From NCBI GenBank assembly GCA_963757265.1, contig CAVWRA010000011.1, forward strand, positions 470,457 through 534,456: a DNA stretch of 64,000 bases, written 5' to 3'. Of this stretch, positions 52,345 through 62,065 are shown one piece after another. The notes beneath the pieces were generated by a model, which had not been told where the DNA came from, made no database searches, and saw nothing but the letters and a program-made list of their open reading frames with translations. The position numbers were made by a program, and so were the translations under genes. This DNA is from CAIVVT01 sp963757265. GTDB taxonomy: Bacteria > Acidobacteriota > Terriglobia > Bryobacterales > Bryobacteraceae. Numbering within the stretch: position 1 is the first letter of the stretch; each line of letters opens with the position of its first letter.

Positions 52345-52591
52345 GACGGGTCCTCCCAATGTGCGCACTCGCTTCCCAGTCGCGAGCGGCACATGGCCGT
52401 TGAGGATAGCACAAGCCAGAGTCCGCGCGTTTCGATTCGCTACCGGGTCGAGGGCACGCGACTTCGCCCGCCGGTGCGAGGCAAGGAATCAGCGCTGATG
52501 CGGTGATCCGAACCTGCCACACTGAACCGCGCATGACTTTAGATACTGGCCGCGCGATACAATCGGGGAGGTTTGTCCCTGATTCCCTGAT

Positions 52592-53107
52592 ATGGCCGAC
52601 CTAAAATCCCTGATCCGCGAAGTGCCCGATTTTCCCAAGCCGGGCATCAATTTTTACGACATTACTACGCTGCTGAAGGACGCCGCTGGTTGGCGTGCGG
52701 TGATCGACGCGCTGAAGGAGCACTACGCCGCGACGCCGGTGGACGTGGTGGTGGGGATCGAGGCGCGCGGGTTCATCTTCGCGCCGGCCATCGCCTACGC
52801 GCTGGGCGCGGGCTTCGTGCCAGTGCGCAAGCCGGGCAAGCTGCCGGCCGCGACCGAGAGCGTCGAATATGCGCTGGAGTACGGCACGGACCGGCTGGAG
52901 GTGCACCGGGATGCCATCGCGCCCGGCGCGCGGGTATTGATATTGGACGACGTGCTGGCCACCGGCGGCACAGCGGCGGGCGTGGCGACGCTGGTGGAGC
53001 GGCTGGGCGGCACGGTGGTAGGGCTGGGGTTCGTGATCGAGCTGGATTTCCTGCACGGGCGGGACAAGCTGGCCGGCCGCGAAGTGTTTTCGTTGCTGCA
53101 CTACTGA
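52592..53107 (+). CDS. apt: Adenine phosphoribosyltransferase
   Basis: 171 residues. It has IREVPDFPKPGINFYDITTL at the start, a GIEARGFIFAPAIAYALG flexible-loop region, a KPGKLP hood and the PRPP motif VLILDDVLATGGTAAGVATL. It salvages adenine to AMP. It begins a plus-strand run of nucleotide, isoprenoid and ribosomal genes. Confidence 0.97.
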   Translation: MADLKSLIREVPDFPKPGINFYDITTLLKDAAGWRAVIDALKEHYAATPVDVVVGIEARGFIFAPAIAYALGAGFVPVRKPGKLPAATESVEYALEYGTDRLEVHRDAIAPGARVLILDDVLATGGTAAGVATLVERLGGTVVGLGFVIELDFLHGRDKLAGREVFSLLHY

Positions 53108-53138
53108 CCGGCCCGCGCCGGAGTTGAGACGGTGAATT

Positions 53139-54080
53139 ATGGATGCGCGCAGGGCCACACTTCCGGCGTTCGCCAAAATCAACCTGAGCCTGAAGGTGCT
53201 GGGGCGGCGCGCGGACGGATATCACGAGCTGCGGACCGTGTTTCAAACCATCGGATTGCACGACCGGCTGGAGTTCGAGTTCACGCCGGGCGGGCGGACG
53301 AGCATTGAATTCGAAGATGAGCTGGGGATCGACGACAATCTGGTGCTGCGGGCGGCGCGGATGTTCTGCGAGGCGAAGAAAGTCCGCGGGCGGCTGCGGA
53401 TGAAGCTCGTCAAGCGCATCCCGATGGGCGGCGGGTTGGGCGGCGGATCGTCGGACGCGGCGTCGGTGCTGCTGGCGCTGGGGGCGCTCACGGGGCGCGA
53501 GGCGACGCTGGGGGAGCTGAGCGCGATGGCGGCGCAACTGGGCTCGGACGTGCCGTTCTTCCTGCTGGGCGGCGCGGCGCTGGGCTTGGGCCGGGGCGAA
53601 GAGTTGTATCCACTACCGGAGCCCAAACCGTTGCCCGTGGTGGTGCTGGCGCCGCGGATCCACGTTTCCACGGCGGAAGCCTACCGGGCGCTCGGGCGGC
53701 CCGCGTTGACTGAGGTTGACGTACCTGCTAAATTGAATTGTTTCCAGTCGTTTGTGTGGCAGGCGTACAGTGCGCAGGCCGCCGAGAACGACTTCGAGGA
53801 TGCTGTCTTCCGGCTTCACCCGGAGTTGGCAAGATGGCGGAGAAAACTCGAGCGGCACGGGGCCCATATTGCCAGGCTCTCCGGCAGTGGGGCAGCACTC
53901 TTCGGGGTGTTTCCGGACCGGGCCAATCTGCAGGGAGCCCTTCCGCGTTTTCGAACGGAACCTCTCCAGGTTTTCTCGACCACGATGGTCACGCGCGCGC
54001 GCTACAGGGGCGCGATTCAGCGTGGCTTGCGGGGGCACGCCAGGCCCGGAACCTGGCCGCCCGGGAGTGTGTACGCGTAA
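53139..54080 (+). CDS. ispE: 4-diphosphocytidyl-2-C-methyl-D-erythritol kinase
   Basis: A 313-residue GHMP kinase. It has FAKINLSLKVLGRRADGYHE (Lys and substrate site), the ATP loop PMGGGLGGGSSDAASVL (~residues 90-106), GSDVPFFLLGGAA, and the C-terminal SGSGAALFGVF motif. It phosphorylates CDP-ME in the MEP pathway. The tail is ~20 residues longer than usual. Confidence 0.96.
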   Translation: MDARRATLPAFAKINLSLKVLGRRADGYHELRTVFQTIGLHDRLEFEFTPGGRTSIEFEDELGIDDNLVLRAARMFCEAKKVRGRLRMKLVKRIPMGGGLGGGSSDAASVLLALGALTGREATLGELSAMAAQLGSDVPFFLLGGAALGLGRGEELYPLPEPKPLPVVVLAPRIHVSTAEAYRALGRPALTEVDVPAKLNCFQSFVWQAYSAQAAENDFEDAVFRLHPELARWRRKLERHGAHIARLSGSGAALFGVFPDRANLQGALPRFRTEPLQVFSTTMVTRARYRGAIQRGLRGHARPGTWPPGSVYA

Positions 54081-54116
54081 GGAGCCGGGGATTCCCGGCA
54101 CGAGGTACTGAATCTG

Positions 54117-55076
54117 GTGGTGCGCAGAGCAGCTAGGTCGGACCGGCTGAAAATCCTATCGGGCAACGCCAATATGCCGCTGGCCCGCTCCATCTGCAAG
54201 GAGCTGGGCGTGCCGCTGGCCGGGGCGACGGTGAAGAGCTTTTCCGACGGTGAAATCTGGGTCCAGATCGAGGAAAACGTACGCGGCAGCGACGTCTTTC
54301 TGATCCAGCCGACGTGCACGCCGGTGGAGCGTCATCTGATGGAGCTGATCCTGATGATCGACGCGCTGAAACGCGCCTCGGCCGACCGCATCACGGCGGT
54401 GGTTCCCTACTACGGCTACGCGCGGCAGGACCGCAAGGACCGTTCGCGGGTGCCGATCTCGGCCAAGGTGGTGGCCACGATGCTCGAGACCGCGGGAGCC
54501 GACCGGCTGCTGGCGCTGGACCTGCACGCGGCCCAGATTCAGGGTTTCTTCAACGTCCCGGTGGACCACCTGTTTGCCTCGCCGGTGATGATCGAGTATT
54601 TCCGCTCCATCGACCAGGGCCGGACGATCGTGGTGTCGCCCGACGCCGGCGGCGTGGAGCGCGCGCGGGCCTTCGCCAAACGGCTGGAAGTCCCGCTGGC
54701 GATCATCGACAAGCGCCGCGATTCGCCCAACGTGGCCGAGATCATGCACATCATCGGCGACGTCGAGGGCGGCGACTGTCTGATTGTGGACGACCTGATC
54801 GACACCGCCGGGACGCTGGTGAAGGGCTGCGAAGCCCTGACCGGCGCGGGCGCGCGTTCGGTGACGGCCTGCGCCACGCACGCGGTTTTATCGGGTCCGG
54901 CGGTGGAGCGCATCTCCGCTTCGGGCCTCAAGGAAGTGATTTTTTCGGACTCCATCCCGTTGCGCGCCGAGGCCCAGGCCTGCGGCAAAATCCGGGTGCT
55001 GTCGGTGGCCCGCCTGCTGGCGCGCGCCATCCAGAGCATCCACGAGGAGACGTCCGTGAGCACATTGTTCGTTTGA
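54117..55076 (+). CDS. prs: Ribose-phosphate pyrophosphokinase
   Basis: 319 residues from a GTG. It shows LKILSGNANMPLARSICKEL, FSDGEIWVQIEENVRGSDVF, RQDRKDRSRVPISAKVVA, a DLHAAQIQGFFNVPVDHLFA metal/ATP region, the catalytic lysine area KRRDSPNVAE, and the PRPP loop LIVDDLIDTAGTLVKG. It makes PRPP, which is used by apt nearby and by HisG in the same window. The order ispE-prs-rplY-pth is conserved in many bacteria. Confidence 0.96.
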   Translation: MVRRAARSDRLKILSGNANMPLARSICKELGVPLAGATVKSFSDGEIWVQIEENVRGSDVFLIQPTCTPVERHLMELILMIDALKRASADRITAVVPYYGYARQDRKDRSRVPISAKVVATMLETAGADRLLALDLHAAQIQGFFNVPVDHLFASPVMIEYFRSIDQGRTIVVSPDAGGVERARAFAKRLEVPLAIIDKRRDSPNVAEIMHIIGDVEGGDCLIVDDLIDTAGTLVKGCEALTGAGARSVTACATHAVLSGPAVERISASGLKEVIFSDSIPLRAEAQACGKIRVLSVARLLARAIQSIHEETSVSTLFV

Positions 55077-55093
55077 CCTGACAGGAGCACGAT

Positions 55094-55804
<711 letters not shown>

Positions 55805-55822
55805 TCGGGCTTGGAAACGGCG

Positions 55823-56425
55823 ATGCCGGAACCTGGGTTTCTGGTGGTGGGGCTCGGCAACCCCGGGTCCAAATATGAGCACACGTATCACAACCTCGGC
55901 TTTCTGGCGCTGGACCGGCTGGCGGAGCGGAATCACATCCGAATCTCGCGGCCGGAGTGCCAGGCCCGGGTGGGCCAGGGGTTGATGGGGACGGAGACGG
56001 TAATGCTAGCCCAGCCGCAGACGTTCATGAATCTGAGCGGGCAGGCGGTGAAAGGGCTGGCGGAGAAGTATCAGTTGCCCGCGGCGCGGATTGTGGTGGT
56101 TTACGACGAGCTCGATCTGCCGTGGGGCAGCCTGCGCATCCGGCCGAAAGGCTCCGCTGCCGGGCATAACGGGATGAAGGACATCCTGCGCTGCCTGGGG
56201 ACGGAGGAGATCGCGCGGGTGCGGATGGGGATCCATCCCGGGCATGCGGTGGAGGATGCGGCGAAGTTCGTGCTCGCTCCGATGAAGGGCGAGCAAAGGA
56301 AGCAACTGGACGAGCTGCTGGACAATGCCAGTCAGGCGGTCGAGTCCATCATCGCCTGGGGCGCCGAAAAGGCCATGGCGGAACACAACCGTCGCGCCCC
56401 GGGTCCGAATCGAGAGGAAGAATGA
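55823..56425 (+). CDS. pth: Peptidyl-tRNA hydrolase
   Basis: 200 residues from the ATG at 55823 (a TTG at 55811 is less likely). It shows FLVVGLGNPGSKYEHTYHNL (Asn and His catalytic area), QPQTFMNLSGQAVKGL, VVYDELDLPWGSLRI with the catalytic Asp, and SAAGHNGMKDILRCL. It releases tRNA from peptidyl-tRNA drop-off products. It overlaps rpsF by four bases. Confidence 0.96.
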   Translation: MPEPGFLVVGLGNPGSKYEHTYHNLGFLALDRLAERNHIRISRPECQARVGQGLMGTETVMLAQPQTFMNLSGQAVKGLAEKYQLPAARIVVVYDELDLPWGSLRIRPKGSAAGHNGMKDILRCLGTEEIARVRMGIHPGHAVEDAAKFVLAPMKGEQRKQLDELLDNASQAVESIIAWGAEKAMAEHNRRAPGPNREEE

Positions 56426-56955
56426 GAATCTACGAAGAGCTGTTCATCCTTCGTCCCGACGCTCCGGAAGAGGAGGTCGACGCCTACATTGAGCAACTCA
56501 AGGCGCTGATCACGTCCTCCAAGGGCAGCGTGGACAAGGTCGAGAAGATGGGCGTGCGCCGGTTGGCGTACCGGGTGGAGAAGCGCAATGAAGGCTTCTA
56601 CGTCCTGATCCAGTTCTCGACCGACACCACGACACTGGTGAAGGAAATCGAGCGCCGCATGCGGGTCACCGACCAGGTGATGAAGTGGATCACGGTGCGC
56701 ATCGACGAGGATCTCAAACGGCTGGAGAAGCGCAAGGCGCAGCGCGAAAAGCGTGCCCGGCGCAAGCCGCAGCCGCAGGCCGCACCCGCCGCTCCGGCGG
56801 TGCTGCCGGCGCCGGCCATGCCGGCCGATCCGGCCGCCGGGCCAGGCCATCCGCCGGCTCACGCGCCGGCCCGTCCCGCGCCGGCGGCGCCGCGCGAACC
56901 CGCGGGTGAGCCGAACACGGCCGAAGTAGTCGGAAAGGAGACCCAGCATGGCTGA
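56422..56955 (+). CDS. rpsF: 30S ribosomal protein S6 with long C-terminal extension
   Basis: 177 residues. The S6 domain (residues ~1-95) reads MRIYEELFILRPDAPEEEVD, VEKMGVRRLAYRVEKRNEGF and VTDQVMKWITVRIDEDLKR. The remaining ~80 residues are Lys/Arg then Ala/Pro-rich (AAPAAPAVLPAPAMPADPAA and similar) and are unusual for S6. S6 pairs with S18, whose gene overlaps by eight bases. Confidence 0.94.
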   Translation: MRIYEELFILRPDAPEEEVDAYIEQLKALITSSKGSVDKVEKMGVRRLAYRVEKRNEGFYVLIQFSTDTTTLVKEIERRMRVTDQVMKWITVRIDEDLKRLEKRKAQREKRARRKPQPQAAPAAPAVLPAPAMPADPAAGPGHPPAHAPARPAPAAPREPAGEPNTAEVVGKETQHG

Positions 56956-57250
56956 GCAACAGCGGGGCGGACGCCCCATCGCCGCGAGCCAGCGGCCGAC
57001 CGGCGGCGACAAGACCATCGCCACCGGCAAGCGCCAGTATTTCCGCCGCAAAAAGGTCGATCGCATCTGTCTCGAGAAGATCGACTACATCGATTACAAG
57101 GACGTCCGGCTGCTCACGCAGTTCATCACCGAGCGCGGAAAGATCATCCCGCGGCGCATCTCCGGCCTGAACGCGCAGAACCAGCGGCGCATCACCGCGG
57201 CCATCAAGCTGGCCCGCAACATCGCCCTGCTGCCGTTCGCGGGTAAGTAG
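56948..57250 (+). CDS. rpsR: 30S ribosomal protein S18
   Basis: 100 residues with KRQYFRRKKVDRICLEKIDY, IDYKDVRLLTQFITERGKII and NAQNQRRITAAIKLARNIAL, the complete S18 pattern. The N-terminal ~30 residues form an extra basic arm. It forms a pair with S6 in the 30S platform. Confidence 0.97.
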   Translation: MAEQQRGGRPIAASQRPTGGDKTIATGKRQYFRRKKVDRICLEKIDYIDYKDVRLLTQFITERGKIIPRRISGLNAQNQRRITAAIKLARNIALLPFAGK

Positions 57251-57278
57251 GGAGCGAGCGCACTCTGGAGGCCCCGAC

Positions 57279-57734
57279 ATGGACGTAATACTGCGTGAAG
57301 ACATCGACAGCCTGGGACGGCGCGGGCAGGTGGTGAAGGTCGCCCCGGGCTACGCCCGCAACTTTTTGCTGCCCAAGCGGCTGGCCGTGGCGGCCACCGA
57401 AGCCAACAAGAAGATCGTGGAGCAGGAGCGCCAGGCGGCGCTGCGCCGCGAGGCTAAGGAGAAGGGCTCGGCCGAGGAGCTGGCCAAGATTCTCGCCACG
57501 GTCACGCTCACCACGGTCCAGAAGGCCGGCGAGCAGGACACGTTGTTCGGCAGCGTCACGGCCAAAGACATCGGAGAGATGCTCGAAAAGGCCGGCTACA
57601 CAATCGACCGCCGCAAGATCGTGCTCGAAGCGCCGATCAAGACGCTGGGCGAGCACAAGGTGGCCATTCGCCTGTTCCGGGACGTCACCGCGACAGTGAC
57701 CGTGCAGGTGAACAAAGAGGAAGAGCCGGCGTAG
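57279..57734 (+). CDS. rplI: 50S ribosomal protein L9
   Basis: 151 residues. The signature GQVVKVAPGYARNFLLPKRL is at ~13-32. The long connecting helix and the C-terminal domain (LFGSVTAKDIGEMLEKAGYT) are complete. It binds 23S rRNA. It ends the pth-rpsF-rpsR-rplI cluster, and the repeat copy C follows. Confidence 0.97.
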   Translation: MDVILREDIDSLGRRGQVVKVAPGYARNFLLPKRLAVAATEANKKIVEQERQAALRREAKEKGSAEELAKILATVTLTTVQKAGEQDTLFGSVTAKDIGEMLEKAGYTIDRRKIVLEAPIKTLGEHKVAIRLFRDVTATVTVQVNKEEEPA

Positions 57735-57741
57735 CAGGCGG

Positions 57742-57845
57742 CTGAAAAAGCCGATTGGCCGACTCCCTTACGGTCGCGGCTCTGAAACAGAACAACCGAC
57801 TCCCGTACGGCGAGCGGCTCTGAAACAGAACAACCGACTCCCGTG
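57742..57845 (-). repeat. Dispersed intergenic repeat, copy C (tandem)
   Basis: On the minus strand, one full unit (GTTTCAGAGCCGCGACCGTA ... AATCGGCTTTTTCAGC) at 57742-57790 adjoins a second partial unit to 57845. Copy C begins eight bases after the rplI stop and is the longest of the three copies seen. Confidence 0.75.
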
Positions 57846-57927
57846 TGTTTTCACGGCGGGAGCCAATGGAGCCCGCGCGCAGCTTTCACACAGCTGAAAC
57901 GCGGCTGAATGCCGCGCGTCGCGGCGC

Positions 57928-59508
57928 GTGTGGAACACTCAATATGTGCCCCTTCTTCCTCCGCAATTCGACACTCATTCTCCGTTTGAACTGCTGACCG
58001 AGGTCGAGGCCGGCCGCATCGGCTTCGACCAGCGCCTGCTGCATTCGCTCACGGCGCGCCGGACGGAAGCGCTGCCCGCGCTGGCCCGTTTCGCGGCCGA
58101 AAAACGCGAGTACGCGCTGCTCGACCTGGACGAGCAGGTGTTCGACCTGTTCCGCCATTTCCACGCGCCCGAGGCGATCCCGTTTTATCTGCGGCGTCTC
58201 AAGCAGGCCGAGGACGGCATCCCCGACGAACTGGTGGAGGCTTTCGCCGCTATCGGTGCGCCGGCGGTGGATCCGCTGCTCGAGGCCATCGCGCAGGCCG
58301 GCGAGGACGACCGGGGCGACCTGCTATTCCTGCTGGCCGCGCTGGGCGTGCGCGACGCGCGCATCCCGCCGCTGCTCGAAGGCGTGCTCAACCATGATCC
58401 TTACGAAGGCGCGCTGTGTGCCGGCCTGTATGGCGACCGGGCGTTGAAGCCGGCGCTCGAGCGGACGCTGGCCGCGTTGCCCGCAGGCGAGGAATCGCGA
58501 TCTGAACGCAAGGCGTTGGAGGATTGCCTGGCGCAGCTCGAGGCCGGCGAAAGCGTGCGCGATCTGCCGGCTTTCGACATCTTCAAGCTGTACCCCGAAG
58601 CCTCGGAGCCGCTGTTCGAGTCGCTGCCCGAGGACCAGGTGGAAGAGTATCTGACCTGCGATTTCCCCGAGTATCGCCAGGCGGCCGCGTTGAGCCTGTG
58701 CGACGAGGAGTACAACGAGGACACGCGCGACGCGCTGCTCAAGCAGGCCCGCGAGGATCCCGAGTGGCAAGTGCGCGCTGCCTGCCTGCGCGCCCTGGGC
58801 AGCGTTTGCGAGGCCGACAGCCAGGTGCGCGATTTCCTCAGCGCGAGGCTGGACCGCGCCGATCTCACGCCGGGCGAGCGCGCCGCAGCAGTCGTCGCGC
58901 TGGCCAATGCGCCCGCCACGGGCGCGCTGCACGATGCCATTCACGCACTGTATGAGATCCCGGAGACGCGCGCCGACGCGGTGGAAGCCATGTGGCGCAC
59001 CCACGATGCGCGCTACCGGCGCTACATCTCGGAGAACCTCACCCACGCCGATGCGGAGGTGCGCTCGAGCGCCGCCACCGCGGTGGGCGCGTTCCCGATT
59101 CCCGAGCTGGCCATCGAACTGGTGCCGCTGTTCGACGATGAGCTGGCGCGCGAGCAGGCGCTGTTCTCCTATGCCCTCGCCGTGCCGGGCAAGAGCTCGG
59201 CCAAGAGCGTCGAAAAGCTGTTTGAAAAAATCGATGAGCTGGCCGGCGGCCTGTCGCGCGCGGAGACTCAAGCCGTGGCCTCGGCCCTGGACGTGCGTCT
59301 GGAACGCGAGGGACTGCCGCCGCACTTCTTCACGGAGGAACCGGAGGAGCCTGGCGAGGACGGGGCGGCGCACGTCCACGGCCCGGAGTGCCAGCATGAG
59401 CCGGCGAGCCAATCCGCCCCGTCGGCAGGTTCCAGGCCCGGGCGCAATGAGCCCTGCCCGTGCGGCAGCGGCAGGAAATACAAGCACTGCCACGGCGCGC
59501 CGCAGTGA
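57928..59508 (+). CDS. HEAT-like repeat protein with C-terminal SEC-C zinc motif
   Basis: 526 residues from a GTG (a GTG 18 bases later is also possible). The bulk is HEAT-like helical repeats (FAAIGAPAVDPLLEAIAQAG, LRALGSVCEADSQVRDFL, THADAEVRSSAATAVGAFPI). An acidic His-rich linker follows, and the protein ends with the SEC-C motif PGRNEPCPCGSGRKYKHCHG (~505-524), a zinc-binding tail first known from SecA. Its role is unknown. Scaffold or chaperone-type functions are suggested only by the repeats. Confidence 0.8.
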   Translation: MWNTQYVPLLPPQFDTHSPFELLTEVEAGRIGFDQRLLHSLTARRTEALPALARFAAEKREYALLDLDEQVFDLFRHFHAPEAIPFYLRRLKQAEDGIPDELVEAFAAIGAPAVDPLLEAIAQAGEDDRGDLLFLLAALGVRDARIPPLLEGVLNHDPYEGALCAGLYGDRALKPALERTLAALPAGEESRSERKALEDCLAQLEAGESVRDLPAFDIFKLYPEASEPLFESLPEDQVEEYLTCDFPEYRQAAALSLCDEEYNEDTRDALLKQAREDPEWQVRAACLRALGSVCEADSQVRDFLSARLDRADLTPGERAAAVVALANAPATGALHDAIHALYEIPETRADAVEAMWRTHDARYRRYISENLTHADAEVRSSAATAVGAFPIPELAIELVPLFDDELAREQALFSYALAVPGKSSAKSVEKLFEKIDELAGGLSRAETQAVASALDVRLEREGLPPHFFTEEPEEPGEDGAAHVHGPECQHEPASQSAPSAGSRPGRNEPCPCGSGRKYKHCHGAPQ

Positions 59509-59629
59509 GGCGCCGTCGCGCGCGTCTTTCGTCACGCGCCTGTTACAAACAATTCTTTAAATTCATGTTTGACGCAATATTGACACTCCTTCCATCGGAA
59601 TCTAACGCAAGCCGTTCACGCTGGGGTCG

Positions 59630-60766
59630 ATGGAAACCAGCGCTTCCGTACAATTTGCCTGGCGTGGCACCCCGTGGCAGCGGGCCCGCGCCGGCGTTTC
59701 CCTCCACAGCCACACGTCGCACTCGAAAGAGACCCTCGATTTCATCCCGCGTTTCGCGGCCCACGTGCCGGTCGTGCGGGATATGGTGCGCGCGCAGGAA
59801 GCGACATACCGCGGCCTGCACGGCAAGGATCTGAACTATTTCCACGCCTGGTGGACCCCTCCATTGGGCCCGCGCGAGGCGCTGGAGGTGGAGCGCAAAC
59901 AGATCGAGGACCTCGGTCTGCGCTCGTTGGTATCGATTTCGGACCACGATAACATCGAGGCGCCGCTGCTGCTGCGTGTTCTGCCGGAAGGCCGCAACAC
60001 CCCGGTTTCGGTCGAATGGACCGTGCCGTTTCGCGGCATCATCCTGCACCTGGGCGTGCACAACCTGCCGCCGCGGCGCGGGGCGCAGTGCATGGAGTCG
60101 CTGGCCGCTTTCACCGCCGATCCGCGCGAAGACGACGTCGAGAGCATGCTGGCCTGGCTCAACGAGGAACCCGACACGCTGGTGGTCCTCAACCATCCTT
60201 ATTGGGACGAAAAGGGCGTCGGCAAGCCGCTTCACAATTGCATCGCGGAAGAGTTTATACGCCGTTACAGGCCGTTCCTGCACGCTCTCGAGCTGAATGG
60301 AATCCGCCCCTGGAGCGAGAACCGGTGGGTTATCGCGCTGGCCGAGTCGATGGAGCGCCCGGTCGTCTCCGGCGGCGACCGCCACTGCTCGGAACCCAAC
60401 GCGCTGATCAATCTCACCAATTCCGACACGTTCAGCGAATTCGTCGAGGAGGTCCGCGACTACGGCCGCTCGCACGTGCTCCTCATGCCGCAGTACCGTG
60501 AGCCGATCGTGGCGCGCATCATGAAAATGGTGGCCGACGTGATGCGGGACAACGAGGCGCACACCCACGGCTGGGTTCGCTGGAGCGATCGCGTTTTCTA
60601 CCGCGATTCAAGAACGGGGGCCGTCGAATCCCTCTCCAGCATCTGGCCCGATAACCACCAGCCGCTGATCGTCCGCGCTTTCGCCGGGGCTTGTCTGCTG
60701 CTCGAGAGCCGCGGCCTGCACGCTGCCCTGCGGCAGTTGACGCCTCCGGTCCAGGAACTGGCATAA
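59630..60766 (+). CDS. PHP-domain metal-dependent hydrolase
   Basis: 378 residues. The metal-binding PHP pattern is intact in order: GVSLHSHTSHSKE (~23), VSISDHDNIEAPL (~103), VVLNHPYWDE (~185), HALELNGIRPW and VSGGDRHCSEP (~248). PHP proteins are phosphoesterases, including histidinol phosphatases and polymerase subunits, but this long form matches the uncharacterised type. It ends 12 bases before a GT4 gene, so both probably act in one pathway. Confidence 0.78.
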   Translation: METSASVQFAWRGTPWQRARAGVSLHSHTSHSKETLDFIPRFAAHVPVVRDMVRAQEATYRGLHGKDLNYFHAWWTPPLGPREALEVERKQIEDLGLRSLVSISDHDNIEAPLLLRVLPEGRNTPVSVEWTVPFRGIILHLGVHNLPPRRGAQCMESLAAFTADPREDDVESMLAWLNEEPDTLVVLNHPYWDEKGVGKPLHNCIAEEFIRRYRPFLHALELNGIRPWSENRWVIALAESMERPVVSGGDRHCSEPNALINLTNSDTFSEFVEEVRDYGRSHVLLMPQYREPIVARIMKMVADVMRDNEAHTHGWVRWSDRVFYRDSRTGAVESLSSIWPDNHQPLIVRAFAGACLLLESRGLHAALRQLTPPVQELA

Positions 60767-60778
60767 TGCGGTAACGCT

Positions 60779-61957
60779 GTGCCGCGGGTCGCCTTTTTCG
60801 CCGACAGCTTCCACGAAGTCAACGGTGTCGCTCTCACCAGCCGCATGCTGGAGAGCTTCGCCCAGCGCCGCGGCCTGCCCTTGCTCAGCGTCCACACGGG
60901 TCCCGAGACGCAGTGCGCGGACCTGGGCGCGGTGCGCCGCGTCGAGCTGGCCGTGAGCCGCTATTCGTTCTGGCTCGAAGCCGATATGCGCTTCGACCTG
61001 CGCTTTCTGCGCCACCGGCCGCTGCTGATGGCCGAGCTCGATCGTTTCCAACCCGAGGTGGTCCATGTCACCGGCCCGAGCCATCTCGGCATCCTGGGCG
61101 TTTGGGCCGCGCGCCGCTACCACGTTCCGCTGGTGGCTTCATGGCATACCAATATTCATGAGTACGGCGGACGGCGGCTGCGTCAGAAGCTGGGCTGGCT
61201 GCCGTCCGGCGTCGCCGCGGCCGCCGGCCAGGCGGCCGAGAACCTGTCGCTGCGGACGACGATGCAGTTTTACAAATTCGCCCGGCGGACCCTGGCCCCG
61301 AACCCCGAGCTGACTGCGCTGCTGGAGCGCTTCACCAGGCGGCCCAGCGCGCTGATGAAACGCGGCGTCAACATCGAGCTGTATCACCCTTCCCGCCGCA
61401 ACCGCCAGGACGACACGGTGCGCATCGGGTTCGCCGGGCGGCTGTCGCCCGAGAAAGGCGTGCGCTGGCTCAAGACGGTGGAGGACGAGCTGCAGCGCCA
61501 GGCTGTCGCGAATTACGAAATCTGGATCGCCGGTCACGGCCAGGAGGAGCCCTGGCTGCGCCAGAACCTGCGCCGCCTGCAGATTCCGGGAGTTCTCAAA
61601 GGCGTGGCCCTGGCCGAGTTTTACGCCAACCTGGACGTGTTCGCTTTCCCCAGCGAGACCGATACCTACGGCAACGTCATCCAGGAGGCCATGGCCTCAG
61701 GCGTGCCGTGCGTGGTGACCGCCGGGGGCGGGCCGAAGTTCCTGGTGCGGGAGGGCGTGGACGGTTTGGTCGGGGCCACGCCGGAGGCTTTTGCCGCGCA
61801 CTGCGCCCGCCTGGCGCGCGAGCCCGACACGCGCCGGGCCATGGCTGTGCAGGCGCGCGCGGCGGCCGAGGCCGCCACCTGGGACAAGGTCTTCGAAGGA
61901 GTGTGGGCAGTTTACGCCGCCTGCGGCGCGCCGGGATGTGCTTCCGCCGCCGGATAG
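60779..61957 (+). CDS. GT4 glycosyltransferase
   Basis: 392 residues from a GTG. The N-terminal domain has RVAFFADSFHEVNGVALTSR and the loop VVHVTGPSHLGILGVWAARR, SWHTNIHEYG. The C-terminal domain has VRIGFAGRLSPEKGVRWLKT and FAFPSETDTYGNVIQEAMAS (the E-x7-E type donor site), typical of GT4 retaining enzymes such as mannosyltransferases. The acceptor is unknown. It is coupled in position to the PHP gene. Confidence 0.88.
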   Translation: MPRVAFFADSFHEVNGVALTSRMLESFAQRRGLPLLSVHTGPETQCADLGAVRRVELAVSRYSFWLEADMRFDLRFLRHRPLLMAELDRFQPEVVHVTGPSHLGILGVWAARRYHVPLVASWHTNIHEYGGRRLRQKLGWLPSGVAAAAGQAAENLSLRTTMQFYKFARRTLAPNPELTALLERFTRRPSALMKRGVNIELYHPSRRNRQDDTVRIGFAGRLSPEKGVRWLKTVEDELQRQAVANYEIWIAGHGQEEPWLRQNLRRLQIPGVLKGVALAEFYANLDVFAFPSETDTYGNVIQEAMASGVPCVVTAGGGPKFLVREGVDGLVGATPEAFAAHCARLAREPDTRRAMAVQARAAAEAATWDKVFEGVWAVYAACGAPGCASAAG

Positions 61958-62065
61958 GCACGCTGCGCCGCAGCCGGCAGGGAACTGCGCCGCGAGCCCG
62001 TTTCCCGATTGGCCGCTGGGATCTCAGTGCTGATTCGACCCCGGCATGCGGTCTACAATCGGTAC

